From Paenibacillus crassostreae (GTDB lineage: Bacteria > Bacillota > Bacilli > Paenibacillales > Paenibacillaceae): 64,000 nt of DNA. The stretch covers positions 1,550,001-1,614,000 of the forward strand of contig NZ_CP017770.1 in assembly GCF_001857945.1 (NCBI RefSeq), written 5' to 3'. Positions within the stretch are counted from its first letter, which is position 1. Each line of letters begins with the position of its first letter. This document shows positions 24,865 to 33,241 of this stretch, piece after piece. A program made the translations under genes and the position numbers. Below the pieces are notes generated by a model. The model worked only from the letters and a program-made list of their open reading frames with translations. It searched no databases and had not been told where the DNA came from.

Positions 24865-25002
24865 TGATCACTACTCCTTAACAAGGATATGGAAATTCAC
24901 TACAATTCCAATTGTGATAATAGTCCATGTGATGAAATTCTATTATTATATGTTTATTTTCTTCTAGAATGTTATTCACAAAAAAATACTTTTTACAATA
25001 AG

Positions 25003-25026
25003 AAAAAACCCTTGGATTACCAAGGG
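25003..25026 (-). terminator. Terminator of the tRNA-Pro/tRNA-Gly transcript
   Basis: CCCTTGG-TAAT-CCAAGGG followed by six T on the minus strand. Confidence 0.92.
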
Positions 25027-25046
25027 CTTGGAAATTTAATTTATGA

Positions 25047-25117
25047 AGCGGGTGATGGGAATCGAACCCACGCTATCAGCTTGGAAGGCTGAAGTTCTAC
25101 CATTGAACTACACCCGC
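25047..25117 (-). tRNA. tRNA-Gly (anticodon TCC)
   Basis: 71-nt cloverleaf. The GCGGGTG acceptor pairs with CACCCGC, the anticodon loop is CTTCCAA, and the T-arm is GGGTTCGATTCCC. No CCA is encoded. It lies 11 nt downstream of tRNA-Pro. Confidence 0.96.
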
Positions 25118-25128
25118 GAAAGGTCGTA

Positions 25129-25202
25129 TCGGGACGACACGATTTGAACATGCGACCCCCTGGTCCCAAACCAGGTACTCTACCAAGCTGAGCTACGTCC
25201 CG
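25129..25202 (-). tRNA. tRNA-Pro (anticodon TGG)
   Basis: 74-nt cloverleaf. The CGGGACG acceptor pairs with CGTCCCG, the D-arm is AGCTCAGCTTGGTAGAGT, the anticodon loop is TTTGGGA, and the T-arm contains GTTCAAATC. No CCA is encoded. First of the two-tRNA transcript; a TATAAT at 25232-25237 probably serves it. Confidence 0.96.
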
Positions 25203-25285
25203 TTGCTATCCTCATTCTCCACCAGAAGAATATTATAAAGGCAAAAAGTAATATATCATGATCATGGAATCATTGCAACTATTTT

Positions 25286-25325
25286 ATAAAAAGGCGTATC
25301 AAATGATATTCTCATTTGATACGCC
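25286..25325 (-). terminator. Terminator of the HMGL-type aldolase gene
   Basis: GGCGTATCAAATGA and TCATTTGATACGCC arms with a 5-nt loop, followed by TTTTTAT on the minus strand. Confidence 0.93.
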
Positions 25326-25330
25326 ATAAG

Positions 25331-26290
25331 TTATTTCTTTTCAATTGTTACTTCTGGTGACATTAATTTATCATAGAATTCTCCCGATTTATCTTTGTCT
25401 TCTGTTGCTCTTAAAGCCATTGCTGAACGCGGATGTTCATCAAGTGCTCCTGTAACCATGTAAGGAATGATGTAACCCCACTCTTCCTTCTCACGTAAAG
25501 GAATCATAAGTTGTTCAATCACATCTAACACAGGACGAAGGTTGTATGTTGTATTCTTTAATTGTGATACAAGTAACTCTGTTGGGCAATTCCCTGCGGC
25601 ACGACCCATTCCATAAACTGAAGCATCTAACAATTCAACACCAGCTTCTGAAGCAATCAACGTGTTCGAGAATGCCAGTTGAAGGTTATTGTGTGCATGA
25701 ACACCTAAACGTTTATTAGGTAAATGCTTCTGGAATTTCTCTACTAAGAATGCAATATCCTTATGATCCAAACTTCCGTAAGAATCCACAATATAAACAA
25801 CATCAACGGCACTATCCTTTATCATTTCAAAAGCCTCAATTAGTTCATTCTCCATTACATTAGATAGAGCCATGATGTTCAATGTAGTCTCATATCCGCG
25901 ATCATGGAATGTTTGAACGAGTTGAAGAGCCTTGTCCACATCTTTTACGTAACAAGCTACGCGGATAAGATCAAGCATACTCTCTTTACGATCTAGAATA
26001 TCATTCTCATCCACACGCCCAATATCGACTAAAGCGGATAATTTCGTAGTTCCTTTTTGCGGAATGACTTTTCGGAGGAAATCATCATCTAAGAACCGCC
26101 AAGGACCTGCTTGGTCTGCGCCCTTAAGTAATTTAGGAGAATTCTTATATCCAATTTCCATATAGTCAACACCGGCTTTATTCAATCCAGCATACAACGT
26201 TTGGACAAACTCTACACTGAAGTCCCAATTGTTAACTAGGCCTCCATCACGGATAGTACAATCTACTATTTTACATTGATTCATCTTCAT
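25331..26290 (-). CDS. HMGL-like aldolase domain protein
   Basis: A 319-residue TIM-barrel of the HMG-CoA lyase / 4-hydroxy-2-oxovalerate aldolase superfamily. DCTIRDGG carries the metal-binding Asp, and the second metal site is LGVHAHNN with its HXH. YGMGRAAGNCPTELL follows. The dedicated aldolase partner dehydrogenase is absent, so the pathway is unknown; such stand-alone genes also occur near polysaccharide or lipid loci. AGGAG lies 8 nt before ATG 26290; a TTG at 26308 opens the frame but lacks a site. Single-gene transcript. Confidence 0.75.
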   Translation of the reverse strand: MKMNQCKIVDCTIRDGGLVNNWDFSVEFVQTLYAGLNKAGVDYMEIGYKNSPKLLKGADQAGPWRFLDDDFLRKVIPQKGTTKLSALVDIGRVDENDILDRKESMLDLIRVACYVKDVDKALQLVQTFHDRGYETTLNIMALSNVMENELIEAFEMIKDSAVDVVYIVDSYGSLDHKDIAFLVEKFQKHLPNKRLGVHAHNNLQLAFSNTLIASEAGVELLDASVYGMGRAAGNCPTELLVSQLKNTTYNLRPVLDVIEQLMIPLREKEEWGYIIPYMVTGALDEHPRSAMALRATEDKDKSGEFYDKLMSPEVTIEKK

Positions 26291-26396
26291 ACATCTGACT
26301 CCTCTCAACTACGCAATATTAACTCATCATACTTGAATGAAGAACTCCATGTAAAGAGTGAGCTATATTATTTAGTCTCCAAGTGTTCACAATCCG

Positions 26397-27698
26397 CTAT
26401 TTACTCTTTATCCAGCCTTCAATAGTATGCTGTATTCGACGTTCGTCAATTCTTTTATTTCCATAACGGACGTCATTATAGAGTGAAGTCATCTCTTGTA
26501 CTGTAGAAGTGTTAGTTATGACTCCCTTCCCTTTCGAAGTTTCAATCATGTCAGCAACTTCATTAGGCGTATACGAATTCGAATAGGCGAAGCCTTGTTG
26601 TATTGCATTTTTGACCATACTCTTGTAATAATAACGAACTTGACCGTATATATCTTCAGGTGGAGAGCTCTTCTTACGCCATAATGGACGTAAACGTCGC
26701 TTATTCTCAATCTTCTCAACTTTATCCATGAAAGAGATATTGTCACTTACTTGAGTCTGATATGATCCGACCCTCTCCCCGAACTTCGCAAACAATGCTT
26801 CTAATTTTAAGGCTATCAACCGTAATAACTTGTACAAAGCATATATAACAAACAATGCGAAGATTACTCCGACAATCCAATACATCATATTCATCCAGAT
26901 CGATGGACCCGTTTCTTTCACCGGATCACCATCCATCAGGAATAGATCTGGCATAATGTCTGGTTGAGTGCTGATATTATCATTAGTAGGCTCAGTTGGT
27001 CGGGATAAAATAGAATTCAGCCAATCTGTAAAATGGTTCCATAACCAGTAAAAACCTTGGCTTAATTGCGTAAATGCTCCAAACACCAATATGAATGCTA
27101 AAGTGATGATACTCCATTTACGATTAACTCTAGCAAAACCTCTTAGCGGACCTTGTTGAATACTATGATTTAGTGTTTCTTTTCCGACCTGCACAGCATT
27201 GATACGAAGTAACCATGAACAAAGCGAGATAACACCCGCCATATATAATACACCTGCCTCAATAGCAGCCGGGTTCAGTTTCGAAGAGAACATGGAAAGT
27301 ACCAATGTGCATCCAATACCTATTAATTGATACTGTAAAGGAAATGCTATTCTCCAATTTCGAGTAGAAAGCCTACTCCCCCTAAATGAGGCAATCATCA
27401 CCAATAACCATATGATCCAACCACTTATGCTCGTGTTGCCATTCCCTGAGATCATTAGGATCACTACACCTGTAAGCAGAATGCAGAACCATCTCACCCA
27501 TCGACGACTCTTCATTAAGAGAAGTGAAATCGCAATCCCTAATATTCCACCGATCCACATCAATCCAACTATATTCAAAGAGGATTGGTCTAATATAACC
27601 TGACTAATAATTAGAATTACAGCATAGAAAGCTAACATTTCCAATAATAAAGTCATTGATATTCTACCCAAGTTGCCTAGCATACTTCTCATACTCAT
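26397..27698 (-). CDS. Membrane protein with C-terminal DUF4129 domain
   Basis: A 433-residue protein. There are about six hydrophobic helices in residues 12-165, one near 195-215 and one near 270-295, then a soluble DUF4129-like domain (about 345-430, YGQVRYYYKSMVKNAIQQG, SYTPNEVADMI). In many bacteria DUF4129 is the tail of a transglutaminase (TgpA-like) encoded after moxR and DUF58; here no Cys-His-Asp transglutaminase core is visible between the helices and the tail. It overlaps the DUF58 gene by 4 nt (ATGA). Last gene of the operon. Confidence 0.75.
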   Translation of the reverse strand: MSMRSMLGNLGRISMTLLLEMLAFYAVILIISQVILDQSSLNIVGLMWIGGILGIAISLLLMKSRRWVRWFCILLTGVVILMISGNGNTSISGWIIWLLVMIASFRGSRLSTRNWRIAFPLQYQLIGIGCTLVLSMFSSKLNPAAIEAGVLYMAGVISLCSWLLRINAVQVGKETLNHSIQQGPLRGFARVNRKWSIITLAFILVFGAFTQLSQGFYWLWNHFTDWLNSILSRPTEPTNDNISTQPDIMPDLFLMDGDPVKETGPSIWMNMMYWIVGVIFALFVIYALYKLLRLIALKLEALFAKFGERVGSYQTQVSDNISFMDKVEKIENKRRLRPLWRKKSSPPEDIYGQVRYYYKSMVKNAIQQGFAYSNSYTPNEVADMIETSKGKGVITNTSTVQEMTSLYNDVRYGNKRIDERRIQHTIEGWIKSK

Positions 27699-28807
27699 GC
27701 GATGGCCTCCTTACCTGATGACATCTCTGCATGAACTGGAAGTACCATGACAGAATTGCCCCGAGAACGAAGATGCCATATTTGTTCTTCTATTTGTTCA
27801 GACACATGACCTGTAATTAATAAGTAATCCCACGTTTCTCCTTCAGTTCGCAAGATTAGCTCGTCTTTTAAAAATTGCTGAAAAGGCTGAAGACATTTCA
27901 TCTCAACTTCTGCCATTGCCTTAAGAATTTCATCTAAATGGGCTTTCCCATACCCAGGCTCGATACGTATGGCTTGAGTGGATTTTTGACCATGCATTGC
28001 ATTATGCCCAAATCCCACTCTCATCCCCTGTTGAATGAGATAAGAAGCTGTTGTTGCAGCATAAGATAACGCTCGCTCCACCATATCTGGATCAGATACC
28101 ATATTCCACATTTCCGCATTGACTTGAACGTTAACGTACACAATGACCTCGGGATCAGCCGTATATCCTTGTTTATACACTTGTAGTTGTCCTGTTCGCG
28201 CACTTGCTTTCCAATGAATTCGATTCATCGGATCATTCCCTGAATATTCCCTCGTACCTAATATAAGAAATGGATCCTCTACCACCCATCGGGACACTTC
28301 TAATTCTCCCTGCCAAGTTCGATAGGATGAAGGCATATCATCTATAGACAGCAACTTTGGATAGACCCATAGCGAAGCATTCATAGGCACTAACTTCGTG
28401 TTGGAGAATAACCCGAATAAATCACCGCCTGACATAGATACCGTCTCTAAATTATACACGCCTCGGCTCTGAGCAATGAATGGATGATATCTTGTAATTT
28501 TACTATAGGGTTTGAGTGTAAAGACACTTCTATGATTCTGATATATACTGCCTTTGCTGATCTGCATGACCTCTCGGGATAGAAATGAAAAGCTTGCAGG
28601 TAGCATAGCCTCTAGGCGAAGCCATATAACGGGTAACCTTTTTTCATTTAAAATGACCTCTATCATTTCTAAGGAATCACCAGCATAGCAATGATCCTTG
28701 TTCAAATGACGTGTATAAGAAATACGTCGTAACACGGGTACCCCAAATAACAGCCCTTGAATAAGGACGACCAATATCCCAGCAAAACATAACCATACGA
28801 AGGCCAT
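27695..28807 (-). CDS. DUF58 domain-containing protein
   Basis: A 370-residue protein. One hydrophobic N-terminal helix (about residues 3-20) precedes an extended region and the DUF58 core with GNDPMNRIHWKASARTGQL, the family hallmark; the fold is von Willebrand A-like. Such proteins act with MoxR ATPases, probably in assembly or maturation of surface complexes. The start follows the moxR stop by 3 nt with no strong site, so coupled translation is likely. Confidence 0.85.
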   Translation of the reverse strand: MAFVWLCFAGILVVLIQGLLFGVPVLRRISYTRHLNKDHCYAGDSLEMIEVILNEKRLPVIWLRLEAMLPASFSFLSREVMQISKGSIYQNHRSVFTLKPYSKITRYHPFIAQSRGVYNLETVSMSGGDLFGLFSNTKLVPMNASLWVYPKLLSIDDMPSSYRTWQGELEVSRWVVEDPFLILGTREYSGNDPMNRIHWKASARTGQLQVYKQGYTADPEVIVYVNVQVNAEMWNMVSDPDMVERALSYAATTASYLIQQGMRVGFGHNAMHGQKSTQAIRIEPGYGKAHLDEILKAMAEVEMKCLQPFQQFLKDELILRTEGETWDYLLITGHVSEQIEEQIWHLRSRGNSVMVLPVHAEMSSGKEAIA

Positions 28808-28810
28808 AGG

Positions 28811-29779
28811 TTATTTCACACTGCTTTCTAATTGTTCTTCGCTTGGTACGGGAACCTGAAGCAGTATTTCCTGTAGGAGCGATTCCGCTCTTCCTTCCTG
28901 CTGTTGAAGACGATTTCTAAATACTAGACGATGGGATAATACACTTGGAACCATATATTTGATATCATCTGGAAGAACATATTCCCTGCCTCTTACTGCT
29001 GCAAAAGCTTGTGCTGCTCGAACTAAGGCTTGAGTTCCTCGTGGGCTTACTCCTAACGATATATCCGAATGTTTTCTTGTTGCTTCCGCAATCTGAATAA
29101 TATAATGAAGGAGATCATCCTGAACCTTTACTGCCATATACGATGACTGCGCTTCTACAATCTCCTGCTGAGTGACAACAGAAGTCAATTTGGAGAAACT
29201 CTCAGAAGTGGTTGTACGCTTCAATATTTCAACCCCCTCATTCTCAGAAGGATAACCTAATTTCATTTTTAACATAAACCGATCCATCTGTGCTTCCGGT
29301 AGGGGGAATGTACCTTGATTATCTATTGGATTCTGTGTAGCTATAACAATAAAGGGACGCCCAAGAATATGAGTTTCACCATCCACACTTATTTGACGTT
29401 CTTCCATACATTCAAGTAGACTTGCTTGTGTTCGAGGGGTTGCTCGATTTATCTCATCAGCCAAAACCATATTCGCAAATAATGGACCCGGGCGGAAGAC
29501 AAAATCTCCCTCTTTTTGATTATAGAAATGTATACCTGTTAAGTCAGAAGGTAATAAGTCTGGAGTGAACTGAATCCGTTGAAATGAACATTCCATTGAA
29601 TTTGATAACGTTTTCGCTAATAATGTTTTCCCTGTTCCAGGAACATCTTCTAGAAGCACATGTCCTGAAGCTATTATAGCTGTCAGGAGTAACTCGACTG
29701 CATCTTCTTTTCCAACGATTACTTGACTAATATTGGCCTTCACTTTATTAGCAAGTTCTTGAATTTGTTGAATTTCCAT
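28811..29779 (-). CDS. MoxR family AAA+ ATPase
   Basis: A 322-residue AAA+ chaperone-like ATPase. The Walker A motif is EDVPGTGKTLLAK (about 44-56), Walker B is LADEINRATPRTQASLLE, and sensor 1 is IATQNPIDNQGTFPLPEAQ. An in-frame ATG at 29788 touches the ribosome-binding site GAGGAG; ATG 29779, 9 nt downstream of it, is preferred. It heads the MoxR-DUF58-DUF4129 operon. Substrate unknown. Confidence 0.9.
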   Translation of the reverse strand: MEIQQIQELANKVKANISQVIVGKEDAVELLLTAIIASGHVLLEDVPGTGKTLLAKTLSNSMECSFQRIQFTPDLLPSDLTGIHFYNQKEGDFVFRPGPLFANMVLADEINRATPRTQASLLECMEERQISVDGETHILGRPFIVIATQNPIDNQGTFPLPEAQMDRFMLKMKLGYPSENEGVEILKRTTTSESFSKLTSVVTQQEIVEAQSSYMAVKVQDDLLHYIIQIAEATRKHSDISLGVSPRGTQALVRAAQAFAAVRGREYVLPDDIKYMVPSVLSHRLVFRNRLQQQEGRAESLLQEILLQVPVPSEEQLESSVK

Positions 29780-29946
29780 TACATCCATCTCCTCTAGTAA
29801 CCGTTTACAATTCTAATTACTTATACTCACATTATGAAACAATAACATCTATGATTATATCATTCAACTGACGATGTTTCATCTTATGAAAGTAAAGAGG
29901 AGCTGGATCAATAATAGAAGTGAAATTTGACAGAATGTTACTTGAA

Positions 29947-31059
29947 TTAATGTTTGAATTTAGTAAAAGGCAATGTAATCATAAATTGTGTTCCTTTGCC
30001 TAGTTCACTCTCTACAGAAATAACCCCTCCATGATTTTTAATAATACGATAACTAACAGAGAGGCCCAATCCTGTTCCACTCTCCTTAGTTGTAAAAAAG
30101 GGATCAAACAATCTCGACAATGTGTTATTATCCATCCCATTTCCATTGTCTCTTATATGAATTCTCACACTTTTGTGTACTTCCTCGATATGTATTTCGA
30201 TTATTCCAGCATCATCATGTCCAATTTCTTCGATGGCATCCATAGCATTTTTGATAATATTAAGAATGACTTGCTTAATTTGTTTTACATCAACCGAAAT
30301 ATAAGTCGATTCATCAGGCTCATACAATACAATTTGACAACCTTTCATTAACGCTTCACTCTCTGTTAATAGGACTGTTTCCTTCAATAACGAAGAGACA
30401 TTGATAATCGTTGTTTGAGGTGCTGATGGTTTTGATGAATTCAGGAATTCACTAATGATGTCATTGGCTCGATCGATTTCTGCTAATATTATTCTGGCAT
30501 ATTCATCTTTACCAATCTGTAGTAAATGAGGTCGTAATAATTGTATGAATCCTCGTATAGCAGTTAATGGATTTCTAATCTCATGTGCAATTGAAGCAGA
30601 AATTTTACCTAACATGGCTAACTTGTCATTCTGATATGCGGTCTCTTCTATTAATTTATAATCAGATACATCCTTAGCACTTATTAAGTAATCCCCATCC
30701 ATTTGATCTCCATACGTTATTGAAAGAAGCCAATGACGTCCACGTTCATCGCAAAATTCATGATGCCCTTTGCGTTGAAAGATCGTTTCCTTGTAAATTC
30801 GTAGTAACTTCCTCTTGTTTGAGCGACCTAATTGAGCATGTCTTAATATCTCAGTTATTGAGCATCCAATTAAAGAAGAACGAGAAATTCCAAGTAGTCT
30901 GGCCATTTGTACATTAATAAATGTTAGCATCCCATAACTATTAAAAAGAATAATCCCACTATCTAGATGTTCTAAAATATTCTCATATTTATCCTTAACC
31001 AGTTGTGTTGACTGGAAATCTTGAAGGGATTTCAATAATTTTTCTTGGATTTCACTCAT
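29947..31059 (-). CDS. PAS-domain sensor histidine kinase
   Basis: A 370-residue soluble kinase without membrane helices. A PAS domain (about 22-135) is followed by the dimerisation H-box IAHEIRNPLTAIRGF (phospho-acceptor His159) and the HATPase domain (N box NIIKNAMDAIEE, G boxes DNGNGMD and GTGLGLS). The H-box style is like sporulation kinases KinA/KinE and NtrB. No response regulator is adjacent, so it is an orphan; feeding the Spo0F/Spo0A relay is an inference. AAAGGAG precedes the ATG. Confidence 0.88.
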   Translation of the reverse strand: MSEIQEKLLKSLQDFQSTQLVKDKYENILEHLDSGIILFNSYGMLTFINVQMARLLGISRSSLIGCSITEILRHAQLGRSNKRKLLRIYKETIFQRKGHHEFCDERGRHWLLSITYGDQMDGDYLISAKDVSDYKLIEETAYQNDKLAMLGKISASIAHEIRNPLTAIRGFIQLLRPHLLQIGKDEYARIILAEIDRANDIISEFLNSSKPSAPQTTIINVSSLLKETVLLTESEALMKGCQIVLYEPDESTYISVDVKQIKQVILNIIKNAMDAIEEIGHDDAGIIEIHIEEVHKSVRIHIRDNGNGMDNNTLSRLFDPFFTTKESGTGLGLSVSYRIIKNHGGVISVESELGKGTQFMITLPFTKFKH

Positions 31060-31140
31060 CTCAATTCTCCTTTTTCCCCAGAATGATGGACAAGCAAGTA
31101 ACTTTTATACTTTATTTTTTCCAGATATTTTCATATATTA

Positions 31141-31170
31141 ATCATAGACAATCTATAGGAATAACGTCAA
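31141..31170 (-). promoter_or_regulatory. Promoter of the histidine kinase gene
   Basis: TTGACG (31165-31170), 18-bp spacer, TATGAT (31141-31146). Confidence 0.65.
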
Positions 31171-31232
31171 TCGGAGAAAGTGTCGAAAAAGAGAAGATAA
31201 AGGGTTGCTTCAAAAAATTTACATTAAATCAG

Positions 31233-31264
31233 AAAAAAAGGCTTCCGCACAATGCGCAAGCCTT
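31233..31264 (-). terminator. Terminator of the small zinc-finger gene
   Basis: AAGGCTTGCGC and GCGGAAGCCTT arms with a short loop, then seven T on the minus strand. Confidence 0.85.
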
Positions 31265-31293
31265 AATAAAGATCTATATTTTAAATAATAATG

Positions 31294-31701
31294 TTACGAT
31301 TTATGTTGAAGTCGAATTTTGCGTTGACTCATTACTGCAAGTCTTGTCTTAAGTTCTCTTTCCCACTTCTCATCTTCAAGTTGCTTCGCAATACCAAGTA
31401 GATCCAAGGCCATATCAATCTGGCTTTGAACGATACTGTTGGGGTCCTCTGTTTCACAGTTCACGACATTCTCAAATATTGCTTCTTCATCATCTGTCAC
31501 ATAATCTTGAAAATCAACTTCGAATGCACCATCACCATGTGCATATTCTGCAAGGATTTCGTATTCATTCTCAACTTTATAATGAACCTCTACCCGATGA
31601 CAAACCGGGCACACTAACAGGGGAACATTATGGACTTGAGTGCGATAATGCTTTAGAGTCCCCCTTGTACCAACCATACTCGCTCCACAGCAAAAACTCA
31701 T
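31294..31701 (-). CDS. Small Cys-motif protein with a C-terminal helical module
   Basis: A 135-residue protein. The N-terminal MSFCCGASM and later LLVCPVCHRVEVHY resemble a YgiT-type zinc ribbon (CC ... CPVC). The middle is acidic. The C-terminal helix QIDMALDLLGIAKQLEDEKW shares its pattern QID..LDLL..AK..ED.KW with the 62-residue protein at 59990, suggesting a common binding module. GAGGAGGG precedes the ATG. Monocistronic. Function unknown; a regulatory or adaptor role would fit. Confidence 0.6.
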   Translation of the reverse strand: MSFCCGASMVGTRGTLKHYRTQVHNVPLLVCPVCHRVEVHYKVENEYEILAEYAHGDGAFEVDFQDYVTDDEEAIFENVVNCETEDPNSIVQSQIDMALDLLGIAKQLEDEKWERELKTRLAVMSQRKIRLQHKS

Positions 31702-31777
31702 TATCGTTCACCCTCCTCAATTTCGTCATTCGTCCTATAAAATATTCGTTCAAATAGATAACAATTCCTCTTTTTAA

Positions 31778-31824
31778 CAAAAATCCCCCTTAACCTGCAT
31801 TCAATAGCAAGATAAAGGGGATTT
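31778..31824 (-). terminator. Terminator downstream of leuB
   Basis: AATCCCCTTTA and TAAGGGGGATT arms with a 20-nt loop, then TTTGTT. A promoter-like sequence between it and leuB raises the possibility of a separate short RNA. Confidence 0.75.
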
Positions 31825-31891
31825 ATATATGGTCGCATATTTTCAAGTTATCAAAAATTACGTTGATTCCCACAAAATTTGAACAAGATTC

Positions 31892-31920
31892 ATGGTATCA
31901 TTCGGTTTAATCAAAGTCAA
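31892..31920 (-). promoter_or_regulatory. Promoter-like sequence downstream of leuB
   Basis: TTGACT (31915-31920), 17-bp spacer, TACCAT (31892-31897), pointing at the terminator at 31778-31824 about 65 nt further on. Confidence 0.4.
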
Positions 31921-31958
31921 GATTATTCGATAGTTATATTATTATCATCTTAATTTGA

Positions 31959-33038
31959 TTATTTTTTCATTGCAGCCAGGATTAAATCACCCATTTGACT
32001 AGTACTAATCGCTTTACTCTTATCTACAGCGATATCACTAGTACGATGACCAGCGTTCAATACTTCAGATACAGCAGCTTCAATAGAATCAGCAGCATCC
32101 GCATAATTAAATGTTAAACGGAACATCAATGCAAGTGACAAGATAGTCGCAATCGGATTGGCGATTCCTTGTCCAGCAATATCTGGTGCAGAACCGTGTA
32201 CGGGTTCAAACAAGCCATAACTTCCTTCTCCCATGGAAGCTGATGATAACATTCCGATAGATCCTGTTAACATAGCTGCTTCGTCACTCAAGATATCACC
32301 GAACATGTTCTCTGTAACAATAACATCAAAGCTAGATGGACGACGTAACAATTGCATAGCACAGTTATCTACCAGAACATGCTCTAATTCTACATCTGGG
32401 TAATCCGCAGCTACACGATTTACAACTTCACGCCATAGACGAGATGTTTCAAGAACATTTGCTTTATCTACCGATGCAAGCTTTTTACGTCTTTTCTGCG
32501 CAATTTCAAACGCTTGCCGAACAATCCGTTCTACTTCCATCACATTATAAGAACATGTATCAACAGCTTCCTCACCATTTGGACTTTGGCGTCTAAATTT
32601 CTCTCCAAAGTATATACCACCAGTTAATTCACGAACAACCATCAAGTCGGTACCTTCAAGAACTTCTGGCTTCAGTGTTGAAGCATCCTTCAAACAGTCA
32701 AAAACGACAGCTGGACGAAGATTCGAGAAAAGTCCAAGTTCCTTACGAATGCCAAGCAACCCTGTCTCTGGACGTAGATCGCTGGGATTGTTATCCCATT
32801 TAGGTCCTCCAACAGCTCCAAGTAAAACAGCATCCGCTTTCTTACAAATATCTAATGTATTTTGTGGAAGTGGAGTTCCTAATTGATCAATCGCAATGCC
32901 ACCAAATAATGCATGCTCAGTTTCAAAAGAATACCCAAATAACTCTTCTGTACGCTTCAATACCTTTTCAGCTTCTGCAACAACTTCAGGTCCTATTCCA
33001 TCTCCAGAAATAACGGCTATTTTTTTAACTTCTGACAT
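31959..33038 (-). CDS. leuB: 3-isopropylmalate dehydrogenase
   Basis: A 359-residue decarboxylating dehydrogenase with the start KKIAVISGDGIGPEVVAEAEK, RELTGGIYFGEKF, the metal/substrate Asp in GDILSDEAAML, and the NAD-site GLFEPVHGSAPDIAGQG. It performs the third leucine-specific step. AAGGAG lies 8 nt before ATG 33038; the in-frame TTG at 33041 is redundant. A terminator-like hairpin and a possible promoter (TTGTCA, TAAAAC) separate it from leuA, so it may be partly independent. Confidence 0.95.
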   Translation of the reverse strand: MSEVKKIAVISGDGIGPEVVAEAEKVLKRTEELFGYSFETEHALFGGIAIDQLGTPLPQNTLDICKKADAVLLGAVGGPKWDNNPSDLRPETGLLGIRKELGLFSNLRPAVVFDCLKDASTLKPEVLEGTDLMVVRELTGGIYFGEKFRRQSPNGEEAVDTCSYNVMEVERIVRQAFEIAQKRRKKLASVDKANVLETSRLWREVVNRVAADYPDVELEHVLVDNCAMQLLRRPSSFDVIVTENMFGDILSDEAAMLTGSIGMLSSASMGEGSYGLFEPVHGSAPDIAGQGIANPIATILSLALMFRLTFNYADAADSIEAAVSEVLNAGHRTSDIAVDKSKAISTSQMGDLILAAMKK

Positions 33039-33163
33039 CAATATCGCTCCTTTTTTATCATCTGCACTGTTTCATTTCACCTATATATTGTTTTATCATA
33101 CTTTCTATTGATTTGACAAAGATATAGAATCTATGACTTTGATAGTCTATACCTATAAAGATT

Positions 33164-33207
33164 AAAAAATGCAGATACTGTTCATGATGAATCATGACAG
33201 TCCTGCA
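33164..33207 (-). terminator. Terminator-like hairpin between leuA and leuB
   Basis: TGCAG...CTGCA with inner ACTGT/ACAGT and ATGAT/ATCAT pairings, then six T on the minus strand. Could terminate part of the ilv-leu transcript or mark a processing site. Confidence 0.7.
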
Positions 33208-33241
33208 CTCTTTTAAAGTTTTACATATTGAAACTCTATTA

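Noticed and set aside
24889..25092. ORF of 67 codons over the tRNA region
   Set aside because: It overlaps the tRNA terminator and tRNA-Gly on the opposite strand and has no ribosome-binding site.
31702..31850. 45-codon ORF reading through the leuB terminator
   Set aside because: No ribosome-binding site and it crosses the terminator stem.
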